Origin: NORP240 sp965222175
GTDB lineage: Bacteria > Pseudomonadota > Gammaproteobacteria > Pseudomonadales > Pseudohongiellaceae
Direction of reading: 5' to 3'
Assembly (NCBI GenBank): GCA_965222175.1
Contig: OZ244938.1
Location: 1,488,001-1,552,000 of the forward strand
Length of the DNA: 64,000 bases
Each line of letters begins with the position of its first letter. Position 1 is the stretch's first letter. Below the pieces are notes generated by a model. The model was given only the letters and a program-made list of their open reading frames with translations, made no database searches and was not told the DNA's origin. Made by a program: the position numbers and the translations under genes. This document shows, one piece after another, positions 51,497 to 60,311 of this stretch.

Positions 51497-51555
51497 TTCA
51501 TCCGAGTGCTGCAGCGCGTTGCTGTCCCACACATCTCAAAGGAGGTTGCGGGTTT

Positions 51556-51948
51556 ATGATTCTGGCAATTGATCATGTCCAGCTGGCAATGCCCCGGGGC
51601 AGGGAAGACCTTGCCAGAAGTTTTTATGGGAATATTCTGGGATTGCCCGAAGTAAACAAACCGGAAAACCTGATCGACAGTGGCGGCTTGTGGTTCCAAC
51701 GGGGTCCATTGAAAATCCATCTCGGTATCGATCCGGACTTTATTCCAGCCAGGAAAGCGCATCCCGGATTTCTCGTAGCGGATTTAGATGCAATTGCCGA
51801 GAGTCTGGAGGCCGAAGGATTTGCCATAACGCCGGGTTTACCGATACCGGGAATGTGCCGGCTTTTCACCTATGATCCCTTTGGCAACCGGATCGAATTG
51901 TTGCAGGCTACTGCCGGGCTACCGGGTGACTGGCAGGCGCCGCCGTAA
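51556..51948 (+). CDS. Glyoxalase/VOC-family protein
   Basis: A 130-residue vicinal-oxygen-chelate protein with IDHVQLAMPRGREDLARSFY at the start, a central SGGLWFQRGPLKIHLGID and the closing FTYDPFGNRIELLQ. Metal ligands could be His7 of the first strand, His56 region (KIHLG) and Glu of RIELL. Substrate unknown; many such genes are dioxygenase or lyase relatives. A very good AAAGGAGG precedes the ATG. It stands alone, before the tRNA gene on the other strand. Confidence 0.85.
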   Translation: MILAIDHVQLAMPRGREDLARSFYGNILGLPEVNKPENLIDSGGLWFQRGPLKIHLGIDPDFIPARKAHPGFLVADLDAIAESLEAEGFAITPGLPIPGMCRLFTYDPFGNRIELLQATAGLPGDWQAPP

Positions 51949-52029
51949 GTGTGCCGGAAGCACGCTGCCGGAACAAGGTGATAAAGTGCTGCAGAAATCT
52001 GGCTTAGATGATTGATTTTGCTGAGGATT

Positions 52030-52116
52030 TGGTACCAGCGGGCGGACTTGAACCGCCACGGCCGTGAGGCCAATGGATTTTGAATCCATCGTGTCTACCA
52101 ATTTCACCACGCTGGC
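52030..52116 (-). tRNA. tRNA-Leu (anticodon CAA)
   Basis: An 87-base cloverleaf on the minus strand: acceptor GCCAGCG pairs with CGCTGGT (first pair G-U), the anticodon stem ATGGA/TCCAT carries loop TTCAAAA with anticodon CAA, a long variable arm GCCTCACGGC marks a class II tRNA, the T arm is GGCGG TTCAAGT CCGCC, and CCA is encoded. It reads UUG leucine codons. The 3' end faces the T6SS accessory region; no integrase or duplicated tRNA end was found. Confidence 0.96.
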
Positions 52117-52320
52117 AATAGCAACCGGTTGCAGGAGCCGGTGTAAACGCTGCCAGAGTGTATCTCAACTCCAGTTTGTCCCGCAACGCGGAAATGTTAT
52201 TCTCCGGCGGGTCTTGGAATAACGCAAAATTCCTTTAACGGACTTCAAGCTTGCCGCGCATAAATCTGACTGTCGGCGCTGCTCTTTAATCCCCGGTCTG
52301 TACAGCCTGGTAGACCCCGC

Positions 52321-53400
52321 ATGCTGACAAGTGAATTCGACTACCCACTGCCCGAGGAGCTGATCGCCCACCATCCCCCGGCCAGGCGCGGAGACAGCCG
52401 CCTGCTGTGCCTGGAAAGGGATAGCGGGGCAATCAGTCATCATCAGTTCAATGATCTGCCGCAACTGCTGCAACCTGGGGATCTGCTGGTTTTTAATAAT
52501 ACCCGGGTGATTCCCGCCCGCCTGTTCGGCAACAAGGACACCGGCGGAAAGATCGAACTGCTGGTGGAGCGCCTGCTGTCCGACAAGACCGCCCTGGTGC
52601 AACTTCGTGCCAGCAAGACGCCGAGACCCGGCACATTGCTGCTGTTTCCCCCGGAACCGCGAGATGGCGGATCCCGCCATCAACCTGCCGGTATCCCGGT
52701 TGCCGATGCCGACCCGCTAGCGGCCACGGTACTGGATCGGGAGGGTGATTTTTTTCGCGTAGGGTTCAATTGCCGCTGCAGCCTGGCTGAGTATCTGGAG
52801 CACGCGGGGCAAATGCCTCTGCCGCCGTATATCCGGCGGGAGGATCAGCAGTCGGACCGGGAACGCTACCAGACAGTGTACGGCAGGGTGCCGGGGGCGG
52901 TGGCGGCACCAACCGCTGGTCTGCATTTCAATGAAGAACTCCTGCGGCGACTTAAGGAGAAAACAATCGACACGACGTTTGTTACCCTGCACGTGGGAGC
53001 CGGAACTTTTCAGCCGGTGCGGGTGGACGATATTCGTGAACATCGCATGCATTCCGAGTGGTTGCAGGTCCCGGCCGACGCGGTAGACCGTATCCGGGCC
53101 TGCAAGGACCGGGGTGGCCGGGTCGTTGCCGTGGGTACCACCGCAGTTCGAAGCCTGGAGACGGCCGCCCGGCAGGGTGCAGTCGCTCCCTTTGAGGGCG
53201 AGACCGATATTTTTATCTATCCCGGTTTCCGGTTCCAGGCAGTGGACGCCATGATTACCAATTTTCACCTGCCTCAATCGACGCTACTGATGCTTGTCAG
53301 TGCCTTTGCCGGAAAAGAAAAGATACATGACGCTTATAGGACGGCAATTCAGGAGAAGTACCGGTTTTTCAGCTATGGTGATGCGATGCTGATAAGCTGA
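52321..53400 (+). CDS. queA: S-adenosylmethionine:tRNA ribosyltransferase-isomerase
   Basis: A 359-residue protein with all QueA stretches: FDYPLPEELIAHHPPARRGDSRLL, DLLVFNNTRVIPARLFG, GKIELLVERLL, LPPYIRREDQQSDRERYQTVY, GAVAAPTAGLHFNEELL, VTLHVGAGTFQPVRV and TDIFIYPGFRFQAVDAMITNFHLP-like end. It makes epoxyqueuosine in tRNA wobble positions. The usual partner tgt is not next to it; mdh follows instead. ATG at 52321 matches the family start. Confidence 0.97.
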   Translation: MLTSEFDYPLPEELIAHHPPARRGDSRLLCLERDSGAISHHQFNDLPQLLQPGDLLVFNNTRVIPARLFGNKDTGGKIELLVERLLSDKTALVQLRASKTPRPGTLLLFPPEPRDGGSRHQPAGIPVADADPLAATVLDREGDFFRVGFNCRCSLAEYLEHAGQMPLPPYIRREDQQSDRERYQTVYGRVPGAVAAPTAGLHFNEELLRRLKEKTIDTTFVTLHVGAGTFQPVRVDDIREHRMHSEWLQVPADAVDRIRACKDRGGRVVAVGTTAVRSLETAARQGAVAPFEGETDIFIYPGFRFQAVDAMITNFHLPQSTLLMLVSAFAGKEKIHDAYRTAIQEKYRFFSYGDAMLIS

Positions 53401-53450
53401 CAGGTGACCAGGGTCAGCCAGTATTTTCGGGGAGCGGTTGGCTGAAATTC

Positions 53451-53459
53451 TGCTATAAT
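53451..53459 (+). promoter_or_regulatory. Extended -10 promoter of mdh
   Basis: TGCTATAAT is a perfect extended -10 box (TGn plus TATAAT) 50 bases before the mdh ATG. No good -35 is needed or seen. It also shows that the open frame from 53458 is not the real start of mdh. Confidence 0.65.
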
Positions 53460-53508
53460 GGCCCGCTTTAACTCACCTCCAACAGTCAATCAAGGATTAG
53501 CAAATCTC

Positions 53509-54486
53509 ATGAAAGCACCCGTCAGAGTCGCTGTCACCGGGGCAGCAGGGCAGATAAGTTATTCACTTCTATTCAGAATCGCAGCCGGCGAGATGCTGGG
53601 GACCGACCAGCCGGTAATTCTGCAATGCCTGGAGATCACGCCTGCCCTGGACGCCCTGAAGGGTGTGGTCATGGAACTGGAGGACTGTGCGTTCCCGCTG
53701 GTGTCCGGCATTGTCCAGACGGACGACCCTGACGTGGCGTTCAAGGACGCGGACTACTGTCTCCTGGTAGGTGCGCGACCGCGTGGCCCGGGCATGGAGC
53801 GAAAAGATCTGCTGGAAGCCAACGCCGCTATTTTTTCCACCCAGGGCAAGGCTATTAACGACCATGCCAGCCGTGACGTAAAAGTACTGGTGGTGGGCAA
53901 CCCGGCCAATACCAACGCGCTGATTGCCTATCGGAATGCCCCGGACCTGAAGCCGGGCCAGTTTACCGCCATGACCCGCCTGGACCACAATCGCGCCATT
54001 GCCCAGCTTGCCGAGAAAACCGGTCAGCACAATACGGCAGTGGATGGTGTAATCATCTGGGGCAATCATTCCGCAACCCAGTACCCGGATATCCATCATG
54101 CCAGCGTTGCCGGCAAACGGGCCCTTGAACTGGTGGACCAGGACTGGGTGATAAACGACTTTATTCCCACGGTGCAGCAGCGTGGTGCAGCCATCATCAA
54201 GGCCCGGGGAATGTCCAGTGCGGCATCGGCGGCCAATGCCGCCATCGAGCACATCCGTGACTGGGCACTGGGCAGCAATGGCAAACCAGTCAGTATGGGA
54301 ATTCACAGTGATGGCAGTTATGGTATCGAAGAAGGCCTGATTTATTCCTTCCCGGTGATCTGTGAGAACGGGGAATACCGGATTGTCCAGGATCTTGATA
54401 TCAACGAGTTCAGTCGTGAATTGATGAACAAGACCGGGCAGGAGCTGGCCGAGGAAAGGCAGGCCGTTGCTCACCTGTTGCCGTAA
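53509..54486 (+). CDS. mdh: Malate dehydrogenase
   Basis: A 325-residue cytosolic-type MDH: Rossmann start VRVAVTGAAGQISYSLLFRIA, ILQCLEI acidic end of beta-2, VGARPRGPGMERKDLLEAN substrate loop with the Arg pair, VVGNPANTNALIA, MTRLDHNRA with catalytic Asp-Arg, and IIWGNHSATQYPD with catalytic His. It interconverts malate and oxaloacetate with NAD in the TCA cycle. Start at 53509, with AGGA upstream; 17 extra codons to 53458 overlap the promoter. Confidence 0.97.
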   Translation: MKAPVRVAVTGAAGQISYSLLFRIAAGEMLGTDQPVILQCLEITPALDALKGVVMELEDCAFPLVSGIVQTDDPDVAFKDADYCLLVGARPRGPGMERKDLLEANAAIFSTQGKAINDHASRDVKVLVVGNPANTNALIAYRNAPDLKPGQFTAMTRLDHNRAIAQLAEKTGQHNTAVDGVIIWGNHSATQYPDIHHASVAGKRALELVDQDWVINDFIPTVQQRGAAIIKARGMSSAASAANAAIEHIRDWALGSNGKPVSMGIHSDGSYGIEEGLIYSFPVICENGEYRIVQDLDINEFSRELMNKTGQELAEERQAVAHLLP

Positions 54487-54571
54487 GGGGCAGGGCGCGT
54501 TTCAGCACAATGATCCCTCCGTCCGCGGCGACAACCCCGTTCAGGGACTGAAATTCACGGTCACGGGCGGT

Positions 54572-54622
54572 ATAGACATGGAAACAATAGGCATAGTCAT
54601 AGACACAGGCACAGGCAGAGAC
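54572..54622. repeat. Hexanucleotide tandem repeat
   Basis: Consecutive six-base units of the type ATAGAC / ATAGGC / ATAGTC / ACAGGC, about eight in all with ACAGGC twice in exact succession, in the 170-base gap between mdh and the histidine kinase gene. Confidence 0.75.
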
Positions 54623-54657
54623 ACAATAATTGTTGCTTGGAATTGAGGCAGGACGGT

Positions 54658-55791
54658 ATGTCAACTCTGGTCGAGTCGATTTTGAAACCCGGGGCCTTGC
54701 GGGAACGTGCCGTCTCATTGAGCAGGGCCAGGCAATTCTGGTTGTTTCAGGCCGGTGGCTGGGCGATCTGGGTTATCCTGCTGGTCGTTCGTGATCTGAC
54801 TTTCGTGCCGGCGGAATACCTGCTGGGCCGGGTCACCGTGTATGTCGTTTCAGCCCTGATGGGCATTCTGCTGACCACCGGCTTGCGCGGACTATATCGA
54901 ACAGTCTGGGAAAACGGAATTACCGTCCGCATCGTCACGGTTGTTTTCGGGTCACTTGCTGCCTCGTTGGTCTGGCAGCCGTTCAATAATTACATGGACT
55001 ATGTATCCTTTGGCGAATTTCTGCCCTTTGAAGATTTCCGCGTCGAAGATCTTTTCCGGGGTGCCGGGTCCATTGCCTACCCGACCATGTTGATGTGGAG
55101 TGGCCTGTACTTTTTTATCAAGTATTACCAGCTGTTCCAGCTGGAAAAAGAAAAGAGCCTGCGCTCTGAAGCCCTGGCCCAGGAGGCCCAGCTGCGGATG
55201 TTGCGATACCAGCTGAACCCCCACTTCCTGTTCAATACGCTCAATGCCATATCCACGCTGGTGCTGGACAAGTCAACTGATCAGGCAAACCAGATGCTGA
55301 CCAAGCTCAGCAAGTTTCTGCGTTATTCGCTGGATCATTCACCCCTTGACCGGGTGACATTCGCCCACGAGCTTGAAACTTCAAAATTGTACCTCGATAT
55401 AGAAAAAGTAAGGTTCGGTGAGAGAATGCAGATAGATATCAGTGTGGACGACGAGGCGCTTAACGCCCTGGTTCCCAGTATGCTGCTGCAGCCGCTGATT
55501 GAAAACTCCATCAAACACGGGTTGTCCCGACTGGAAGAGGGTGGTCGAATAGCCATAGCCGCCCGCGTGGACGCAGATCAGTTGATTCTCACCGTGGCCG
55601 ACAACGGCCCGGGAATACCGGAGGCCCTGCTGGATGACTCGTTGTCCCGCTTTACCGGTGTAGGGTTGATGAACGTACGTAACCGGCTGAAGGAGATGTA
55701 CGGAGCAAACCAGGAGTTTACTTTCGCCAATGGAGACCCTGCCGGTTGTCTGGCGACTGTAACATTACCGTTTGAAACATCAGGAACCTAG
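54658..55791 (+). CDS. LytS/YehU-type sensor histidine kinase
   Basis: A 377-residue protein. About four N-terminal transmembrane helices (FWLFQAGGWAIWVILLVV, VYVVSALMGILLTTGL, IVTVVFGSLAASLVW, IAYPTMLMWSGLYFFI) are followed by the His_kinase domain with phospho-acceptor MLRYQLNPHFLFNTLNAIS, and an HATPase_c domain (LLQPLIENSIKHGL, LTVADNGPGIP, GVGLMNVRNRL). It senses an unknown signal and phosphorylates the LytTR regulator one base downstream. ATG at 54658 with AGGA upstream is chosen over a TTG seven codons earlier. Confidence 0.93.
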   Translation: MSTLVESILKPGALRERAVSLSRARQFWLFQAGGWAIWVILLVVRDLTFVPAEYLLGRVTVYVVSALMGILLTTGLRGLYRTVWENGITVRIVTVVFGSLAASLVWQPFNNYMDYVSFGEFLPFEDFRVEDLFRGAGSIAYPTMLMWSGLYFFIKYYQLFQLEKEKSLRSEALAQEAQLRMLRYQLNPHFLFNTLNAISTLVLDKSTDQANQMLTKLSKFLRYSLDHSPLDRVTFAHELETSKLYLDIEKVRFGERMQIDISVDDEALNALVPSMLLQPLIENSIKHGLSRLEEGGRIAIAARVDADQLILTVADNGPGIPEALLDDSLSRFTGVGLMNVRNRLKEMYGANQEFTFANGDPAGCLATVTLPFETSGT

Positions 55792-55792
55792 T

Positions 55793-56593
55793 ATGTTGAA
55801 AGCACTGATCGTCGATGATGAGGAACTGGCCTGCAAGGGGCTGGAAATGCGACTTGCTGCTATCGATGAAGTGGAGGTAGTGGCTACCTGTCGAAATGGC
55901 AGGCAGGCCCTCGCTGCCATAGTCGAGCATGAACCGGACCTGGTTTTCCTGGATATTCAAATGCCAGGGATGAGTGGATTTGACGTGGTTCGGGAAATCC
56001 AGGCCGAGCTGATGCCGCTGATAATTTTCGTGACCGCTTATGATGCCTATGCGGTCGATGCATTCAAGATCCACGCAGTGGATTACCTGTTGAAGCCGGT
56101 TGAAGAGGAAAGGCTGGGGGAGGCGGTGAGCCGGGCAATTGAGACCAAGGCTCAGCTTAGTGCCGTAGACGAAAAACAGCGGTTGCTGGAGATGGTAGTG
56201 AGCATGACCGGAAAGTCAGAGTCTGCCATCGGCGAGCTGCTGGAAACCGATGAAACTGAATCTCCCCATCCTGACAGGTTGGCCATCAAGGACGGTTCGA
56301 CCACCACCTTCGTGCCGGTCAAGGATATTGACTGGATTGATGCGGCTGGTGACTACATGTGTATTCATGTCAGCGGCGAGACCCACATCATGCGGACAAC
56401 GATGAAGGAACTGGAAGCGAAGTTGGACCCGTCCACGTTTCAGCGCGTCCATCGTTCCACCATTGTCAACCTGCAACGGGTCGAGAAAGTTTCCTCCCAC
56501 ATCAATGGTGAATATCACCTGATCCTGAGCTGTGGATCATCACTGAAGATGAGTCGCTCCTACAAGGACAAGGTCAAGCACTTCTTTCAGTGA
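55793..56593 (+). CDS. LytTR-family response regulator
   Basis: A 266-residue protein. The receiver domain (1-120) has the acid pair VDDEE (Asp8, Asp9), the phospho-acceptor Asp54 in LVFLDIQMPGMSGFD and Lys in YLLKPVEE. The LytTR DNA-binding domain (160-262) has IDWIDAAGDYMCIHVSGE, MKELEAKLDPSTFQRVHRS and VEKVSS. It is coupled to the kinase gene (one base between stop and ATG) and has AGGA ten bases before its ATG. LytTR regulators bind direct repeats and often control cell-wall or surface genes; targets here are unknown. Confidence 0.94.
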   Translation: MLKALIVDDEELACKGLEMRLAAIDEVEVVATCRNGRQALAAIVEHEPDLVFLDIQMPGMSGFDVVREIQAELMPLIIFVTAYDAYAVDAFKIHAVDYLLKPVEEERLGEAVSRAIETKAQLSAVDEKQRLLEMVVSMTGKSESAIGELLETDETESPHPDRLAIKDGSTTTFVPVKDIDWIDAAGDYMCIHVSGETHIMRTTMKELEAKLDPSTFQRVHRSTIVNLQRVEKVSSHINGEYHLILSCGSSLKMSRSYKDKVKHFFQ

Positions 56594-56594
56594 C

Positions 56595-56615
56595 AGGCCC
56601 CGCCGGTCGGGGCTT
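56595..56615 (+). terminator. Hairpin after the two-component genes
   Basis: AGGCCCCG and CGGGGCTT pair over eight bases (one G-T) around CCGGT directly after the stop codon. There is no T-run, so stopping may be incomplete. Confidence 0.4.
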
Positions 56616-56679
56616 GCGGGCGAGCACACTGCCCTTGTTGGTTTGAAAGGGTTGCCTTGCCTGGACAGGCTGACGCCTG

Positions 56680-56750
56680 CTGGCGGCAAGGCGCCATGAC
56701 AGTGAACCTGCCTGATAGCCAGCGTATTTCCATAGTCAATCAGGGATTCC
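56680..56750 (+). repeat. Repeat F1, copy E (right half)
   Basis: GCAAGGCGCCATGACAGTGA, CCTGCCTGATAGCCAGCG and TATTTCCATAGTCAATCAGG then GATTCC align with the right half of F1 copy C. The terminus reaches the TAA stop of the Lrp-type gene on the other strand. Confidence 0.75.
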
Positions 56751-57227
56751 TTAAGGTCCCAGGTGGTCCAGCGGCAGTTCGGTGGACTGCTTTACTTTTC
56801 GCATGATAAAGCTGGAATGGACGTCGGAGACGCCCTTGATGCGGGTAATCTTGTTCAATAGGAATTCCTGGTAGTACTCCATGTCCGGTACCACCACCTT
56901 TAGCAGATAGTCTGCAGACTGGCCGGTAATCAGCAGGCACTCGACCACCTCGGGATAGCTGAGCACTTTCTGTTCAAACTCCTCGAATCGATCCGGGGTA
57001 TGTCGGTCCATGGCAATCTGGATCAATGCTGTCAGTTTGAGCTCCAGTTTCGACGGGTTGAGCAGGGTCACCTGGCGATCGATAATGCCGCTGTCCTCCA
57101 GCTGTTTGACTCTTCTCGCGCAGGGAGAGGGTGACAGTCCCACGCGGTCCGCCAGGTCCAGGTTGGTTATGGTGCCGTCGCGCTGCATTTCAGACAGTAT
57201 TTTCAAATCGATTCTGTCCAGTTTCAT
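56751..57227 (-). CDS. Lrp/AsnC-family transcription regulator
   Basis: A 158-residue protein. The N-terminal helix-turn-helix reads LDRIDLKILSEMQRDGTITN, DLADRVGLSPSPCARRVKQL and EDSGIIDRQV. The C-terminal RAM domain has the pattern VVECLLITGQSADYLLKVVVPDM and KITRIKGVSDVHSSF. It is close in form to Lrp proper (leucine-responsive). The ATG at 57227 with GGAGG eight bases upstream is chosen; an in-frame start eight codons earlier lacks one. It is divergent from leuA with inverted-repeat sites between them, so local control of leuA by leucine is likely. The stop codon touches repeat F1 copy E. Confidence 0.92.
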   Translation of the reverse strand: MKLDRIDLKILSEMQRDGTITNLDLADRVGLSPSPCARRVKQLEDSGIIDRQVTLLNPSKLELKLTALIQIAMDRHTPDRFEEFEQKVLSYPEVVECLLITGQSADYLLKVVVPDMEYYQEFLLNKITRIKGVSDVHSSFIMRKVKQSTELPLDHLGP

Positions 57228-57312
57228 ACCGCTCCTCCGATCCGGGGTCACTTTCGACCGACTACGTATTCTCCAAGCAAGACGCCACCGAAAAACCCTA
57301 TTAATTTCAAAA

Positions 57313-57381
57313 ATTGGATAAAAAAACCAATATACACAAATAAAATGATTAATATAACCAATAAAACACGATTTTATTGGT
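57313..57381. promoter_or_regulatory. Operator-like inverted repeats between lrp and leuA
   Basis: ACCAATAAAA and TTTTATTGGT (57357-57381) are perfect 10-base arms with a five-base spacer. ATTGG and CCAAT (57313-57331) form a second, related dyad. The whole stretch is very AT-rich for this genome. This fits Lrp-type binding sites. The remaining 270 bases to leuA hold pairing blocks (GTGTGG with CCACAC; TGGCCAG with CTGGCCA) but no Leu-rich leader peptide. Confidence 0.55.
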
Positions 57382-57650
57382 CATTTTGAGTAGAATTGAT
57401 CGTCGTGATCCGCTAATCTACCCAGCATTCTTCGGTAGCGTGGCCAGCGATCCTGGCCAGCGGCTATTCCGCCGAAGCGAGCGTGTGGAGGCAGCGTGTA
57501 ACCCGCGGCCTGCATCCACACTGCCGCAGGAGCGCTCCATGCGAAGATCAGTTTACGACCGTAGCCAGCGTGGCAGGACAGAGACCAGTCATTCAGTAAT
57601 CCGGCAAAACACGTTTGAGCATTTATTTGATCAGTAAAGAGACGAGAAAG

Positions 57651-59321
57651 ATGTTTGATCCCAGTAAGTACAAAGCGTTTCAGCCCATTGATCTGCCCGA
57701 CCGGACGTGGCCGGATCATACCATCAGCAAAACACCGATCTGGTGCAGCGTGGATCTGCGTGACGGTAACCAGGCGCTGATCGAGCCCATGTCCGTCACC
57801 CAGAAAAAGAAACTGTTCGCCTTGCTGGTGGAGGTGGGATTCAAGGAAATCGAGGTAGGCTTTCCTGCAGCGTCCCAGCCGGATTTCGACTTTGTGCGCA
57901 GTCTTATTGAGGAAGACCTGATCCCTGACGATGTCACCATCCAGGTTCTCACCCAGGCCCGTAAAGAACTGATTGAAAGGACTTTTGCGGCGCTCAAGGG
58001 CGCCAGGCGCGCCATCCTGCATGTTTACAACTCCACGTCCACCGTGCAGCGGGAAAAGGTGTTTAAAACTGACCGGGCCGGTATTGTGGATATCGCGGTG
58101 AATGGTGCCAGGGTCGTAAAGCAATGTGCTGAAAAAGCACCGGAAACCCAGTGGGTGTTTCAGTATTCACCGGAGAGCTTTACCGGCACCGAGATGGATT
58201 TTGCCGTGGAAGTCTGCAACGCGGTACTGGACGTGTGGCAACCGACGCCGGAAAACCCGGCAATTCTCAACCTGCCGGCCACGGTTGAAATGGCTACGCC
58301 CAACATCTATGCCGACCAGGTGGAGTGGTTCGGTCGCCACATCAATACTCGTGATGCAGTACTGATCAGTCTGCATACGCATAATGACCGGGGCTGTGCC
58401 GTTGCGGCAGCCGAGCTGGCGGTTATGGCTGGTGCCCAGCGGGTGGAGGGAACGCTGCTGGGGAACGGTGAGCGTACGGGCAATATGGATATTGTGGTCA
58501 TGGCGATGAACCTGTACAGCCAGGGGGTTGATCCGGAGCTGGACCTGCACGATATGGACCGGATTGTATCCGTGGTTCGAGAGTGTACCCAGATCGACGT
58601 ACACCCGCGCCAGCCCTATTCGGGAGACCTGGTATTCACGGCATTCTCCGGCAGCCACCAGGATGCCATCAAGAAGTGCCTGGACATGTACCAGGAAGGT
58701 CAAACCTGGGAGATCGCCTACCTCCCCATCGATCCCAGGGACCTGGGCAGGACCTACCAGGATGTTATCCGCGTCAACAGTCAATCCGGCAAGGGCGGCG
58801 TAGCCTATGTGCTGGCCAACAAGTTTGGCTTTGAGTTGCCTCGCTGGCTGCAGATTGAGTTCAGTCGGGTTGTGCAGAAGGAGGCGGAGTCCACGGGGCA
58901 GGAGATTCCGCCTGATGCCATCTGGCGATTATTCAACAGTCACTATCTTGAAAATACCAAGGTAATAAGCCTGGAAGATTTCAGTATCGAGAAAAAAGAG
59001 GGCAGGGAAACGTTTACTGCAAGGATCGACTATTTTGGTAAGGAAATCGCCATTAGCGGGCAGGGCGATGGCGTCCTCGATGCCTTTATCGAAGCATTGA
59101 AGTCCTCGGTGAAACTGGATTTCGAGGTGCTGGACTATGGCGAGCATGCTCTCGGCCAGGGGGCTGACGCCGAGGCGGTGACCTATATTCAGCTGAAATG
59201 CAATGGTAAGCGCTATACCGGAGTGGCAATCAGCAAGGACATAATTTCATCGTCACTGAATGCCCTGATGAGCGCGGTCAGCGACCTGCTGGCCAGCCAG
59301 GGAAAGCAGGCCGCCGCCTGA
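57651..59321 (+). CDS. leuA: 2-isopropylmalate synthase, long (LeuA2) form
   Basis: A 556-residue protein of the LeuA2 type found in Pseudomonas and actinobacteria. KYKAFQPIDLPDRTWP at the start, WCSVDLRDGNQALIEPM as the catalytic and metal motif, EIEVGFPAASQPDFDF, LHTHNDRGCAVAAAELAVM with the metal His pair, ERTGNMDIV and the C-terminal regulatory domain (about 430-550) are present. It condenses 2-ketoisovalerate with acetyl-CoA, first step of leucine synthesis, and is usually inhibited by leucine. ATG at 57651 with GAGAAAG upstream is used; the frame is open 12 codons earlier. Confidence 0.95.
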   Translation: MFDPSKYKAFQPIDLPDRTWPDHTISKTPIWCSVDLRDGNQALIEPMSVTQKKKLFALLVEVGFKEIEVGFPAASQPDFDFVRSLIEEDLIPDDVTIQVLTQARKELIERTFAALKGARRAILHVYNSTSTVQREKVFKTDRAGIVDIAVNGARVVKQCAEKAPETQWVFQYSPESFTGTEMDFAVEVCNAVLDVWQPTPENPAILNLPATVEMATPNIYADQVEWFGRHINTRDAVLISLHTHNDRGCAVAAAELAVMAGAQRVEGTLLGNGERTGNMDIVVMAMNLYSQGVDPELDLHDMDRIVSVVRECTQIDVHPRQPYSGDLVFTAFSGSHQDAIKKCLDMYQEGQTWEIAYLPIDPRDLGRTYQDVIRVNSQSGKGGVAYVLANKFGFELPRWLQIEFSRVVQKEAESTGQEIPPDAIWRLFNSHYLENTKVISLEDFSIEKKEGRETFTARIDYFGKEIAISGQGDGVLDAFIEALKSSVKLDFEVLDYGEHALGQGADAEAVTYIQLKCNGKRYTGVAISKDIISSSLNALMSAVSDLLASQGKQAAA

Positions 59322-59726
59322 TTCCCCGCCGCCAGCGGATCGGTCAGGCCCATGGCTTCACTCGCTCACGAGGCGGGATAGTCGGCCATGGGGCTGGCCT
59401 ACTCTATACAGCCCCGGTCCGTCCTGACGGCCATGTCCCGGGGAAGGCGGATCAGTCATGCCGATCCCGGCAGCCAGTATGCCCGTCGAAGTCCTCACCC
59501 GTGGAGTCCTGGAGCAGGCTGGCGTGCTGTCGATAATGCCGACAATCAAACTATTTGACCTGTCTCGACGTCTATACTCCTGCCTGACAAGAAAATGGCC
59601 CGTGAGGCCTGGCTGTTCAACAGGGCCGGGACGTTACGCTGGTGCAATGATACCGGTTGCTGAACGAATGCCGCGGCAGATTAATGCGGGATGCGGGCGC
59701 TGCACTGACCAGGAAGCCTGTCAGAC
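59322..59726. other. Intergenic region with imperfect inverted repeat
   Basis: About 400 bases between leuA and the ECF sigma gene. GCCCATGGC and GCCATGGGG lie 30 bases apart near 59350-59400 and may fold. An open frame of 90 codons runs into the sigma gene but has no ribosome-binding site or family. No clear ECF-type promoter (GGAAC … TC) was found. Confidence 0.45.
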
Positions 59727-60311
59727 ATGAAATTTGCAGATGAAGACGAGGCATTGATTGCCGCGGCGCTGGCGGGCTCGCCGACAGCCTGGGACAAGCT
59801 TGTACGGCGTTATGAAAGCCGGATATACAACTACGGCCTGCGTCTACTGGGAAACTCCACCGATGCCATGGATCTGATGCAGGAAGTCTTCCTCGGGGTT
59901 TATCGGAACCTGCACCGGTTTCGTGGCGACGCCCGCTTCAGCAGCTGGATCTTCCGGATTGCCCACAACAAGGCGATAGACCTCAATCGAAGAAAGGCGC
60001 TTCTCGGCGGCAGGGCATTCAGCATCGATGAAATCGACCTGGTCGACGGTGATATCCACGACGATGGCGCCAGGTCCCGCGAGCCGGACCAGCAGCTGTT
60101 TTCTGCCAGGCAAAACGATGAAATTCAGGCCCTCCTGCAGAAGTTGTCTCTTGATCAACGCCTGGTGGTGGAATTGAAAATTTACCAGTCCCTCACCTTC
60201 GACGAAATCGCAGGAGTTCAGGAAATTTCCGAGAACACGGCCAAGACGCGATTCTACACTGCAATGCGCAAGCTCAAATCGATTCTGGAGAAATCACATG
60301 TCCTGTCCTAA
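59727..60311 (+). CDS. ECF-type RNA polymerase sigma factor
   Basis: A 194-residue sigma-70 family protein. Region 2 holds LIAAALAGSPTAWDKLVRRYE, GNSTDAMDLMQEVFLGVYRNL and RFSSWIFRIAHNKAIDLNRR. Region 4 holds LLQKLSLDQRLVVELKIYQS and TFDEIAGVQEISENTAKTRF. Its 3' end overlaps the anti-sigma gene by 14 bases. Group and target promoters are unknown. Confidence 0.92.
   Translation: MKFADEDEALIAAALAGSPTAWDKLVRRYESRIYNYGLRLLGNSTDAMDLMQEVFLGVYRNLHRFRGDARFSSWIFRIAHNKAIDLNRRKALLGGRAFSIDEIDLVDGDIHDDGARSREPDQQLFSARQNDEIQALLQKLSLDQRLVVELKIYQSLTFDEIAGVQEISENTAKTRFYTAMRKLKSILEKSHVLS

Noticed and set aside
52030..52116. tRNA-Leu as attachment site of a T6SS island
   Set aside because: No integrase gene and no duplicated tRNA 3' end could be found within the window.
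59458..59730. 90-codon frame ahead of the ECF sigma gene
   Set aside because: No ribosome-binding site or family match; it overlaps the sigma start.
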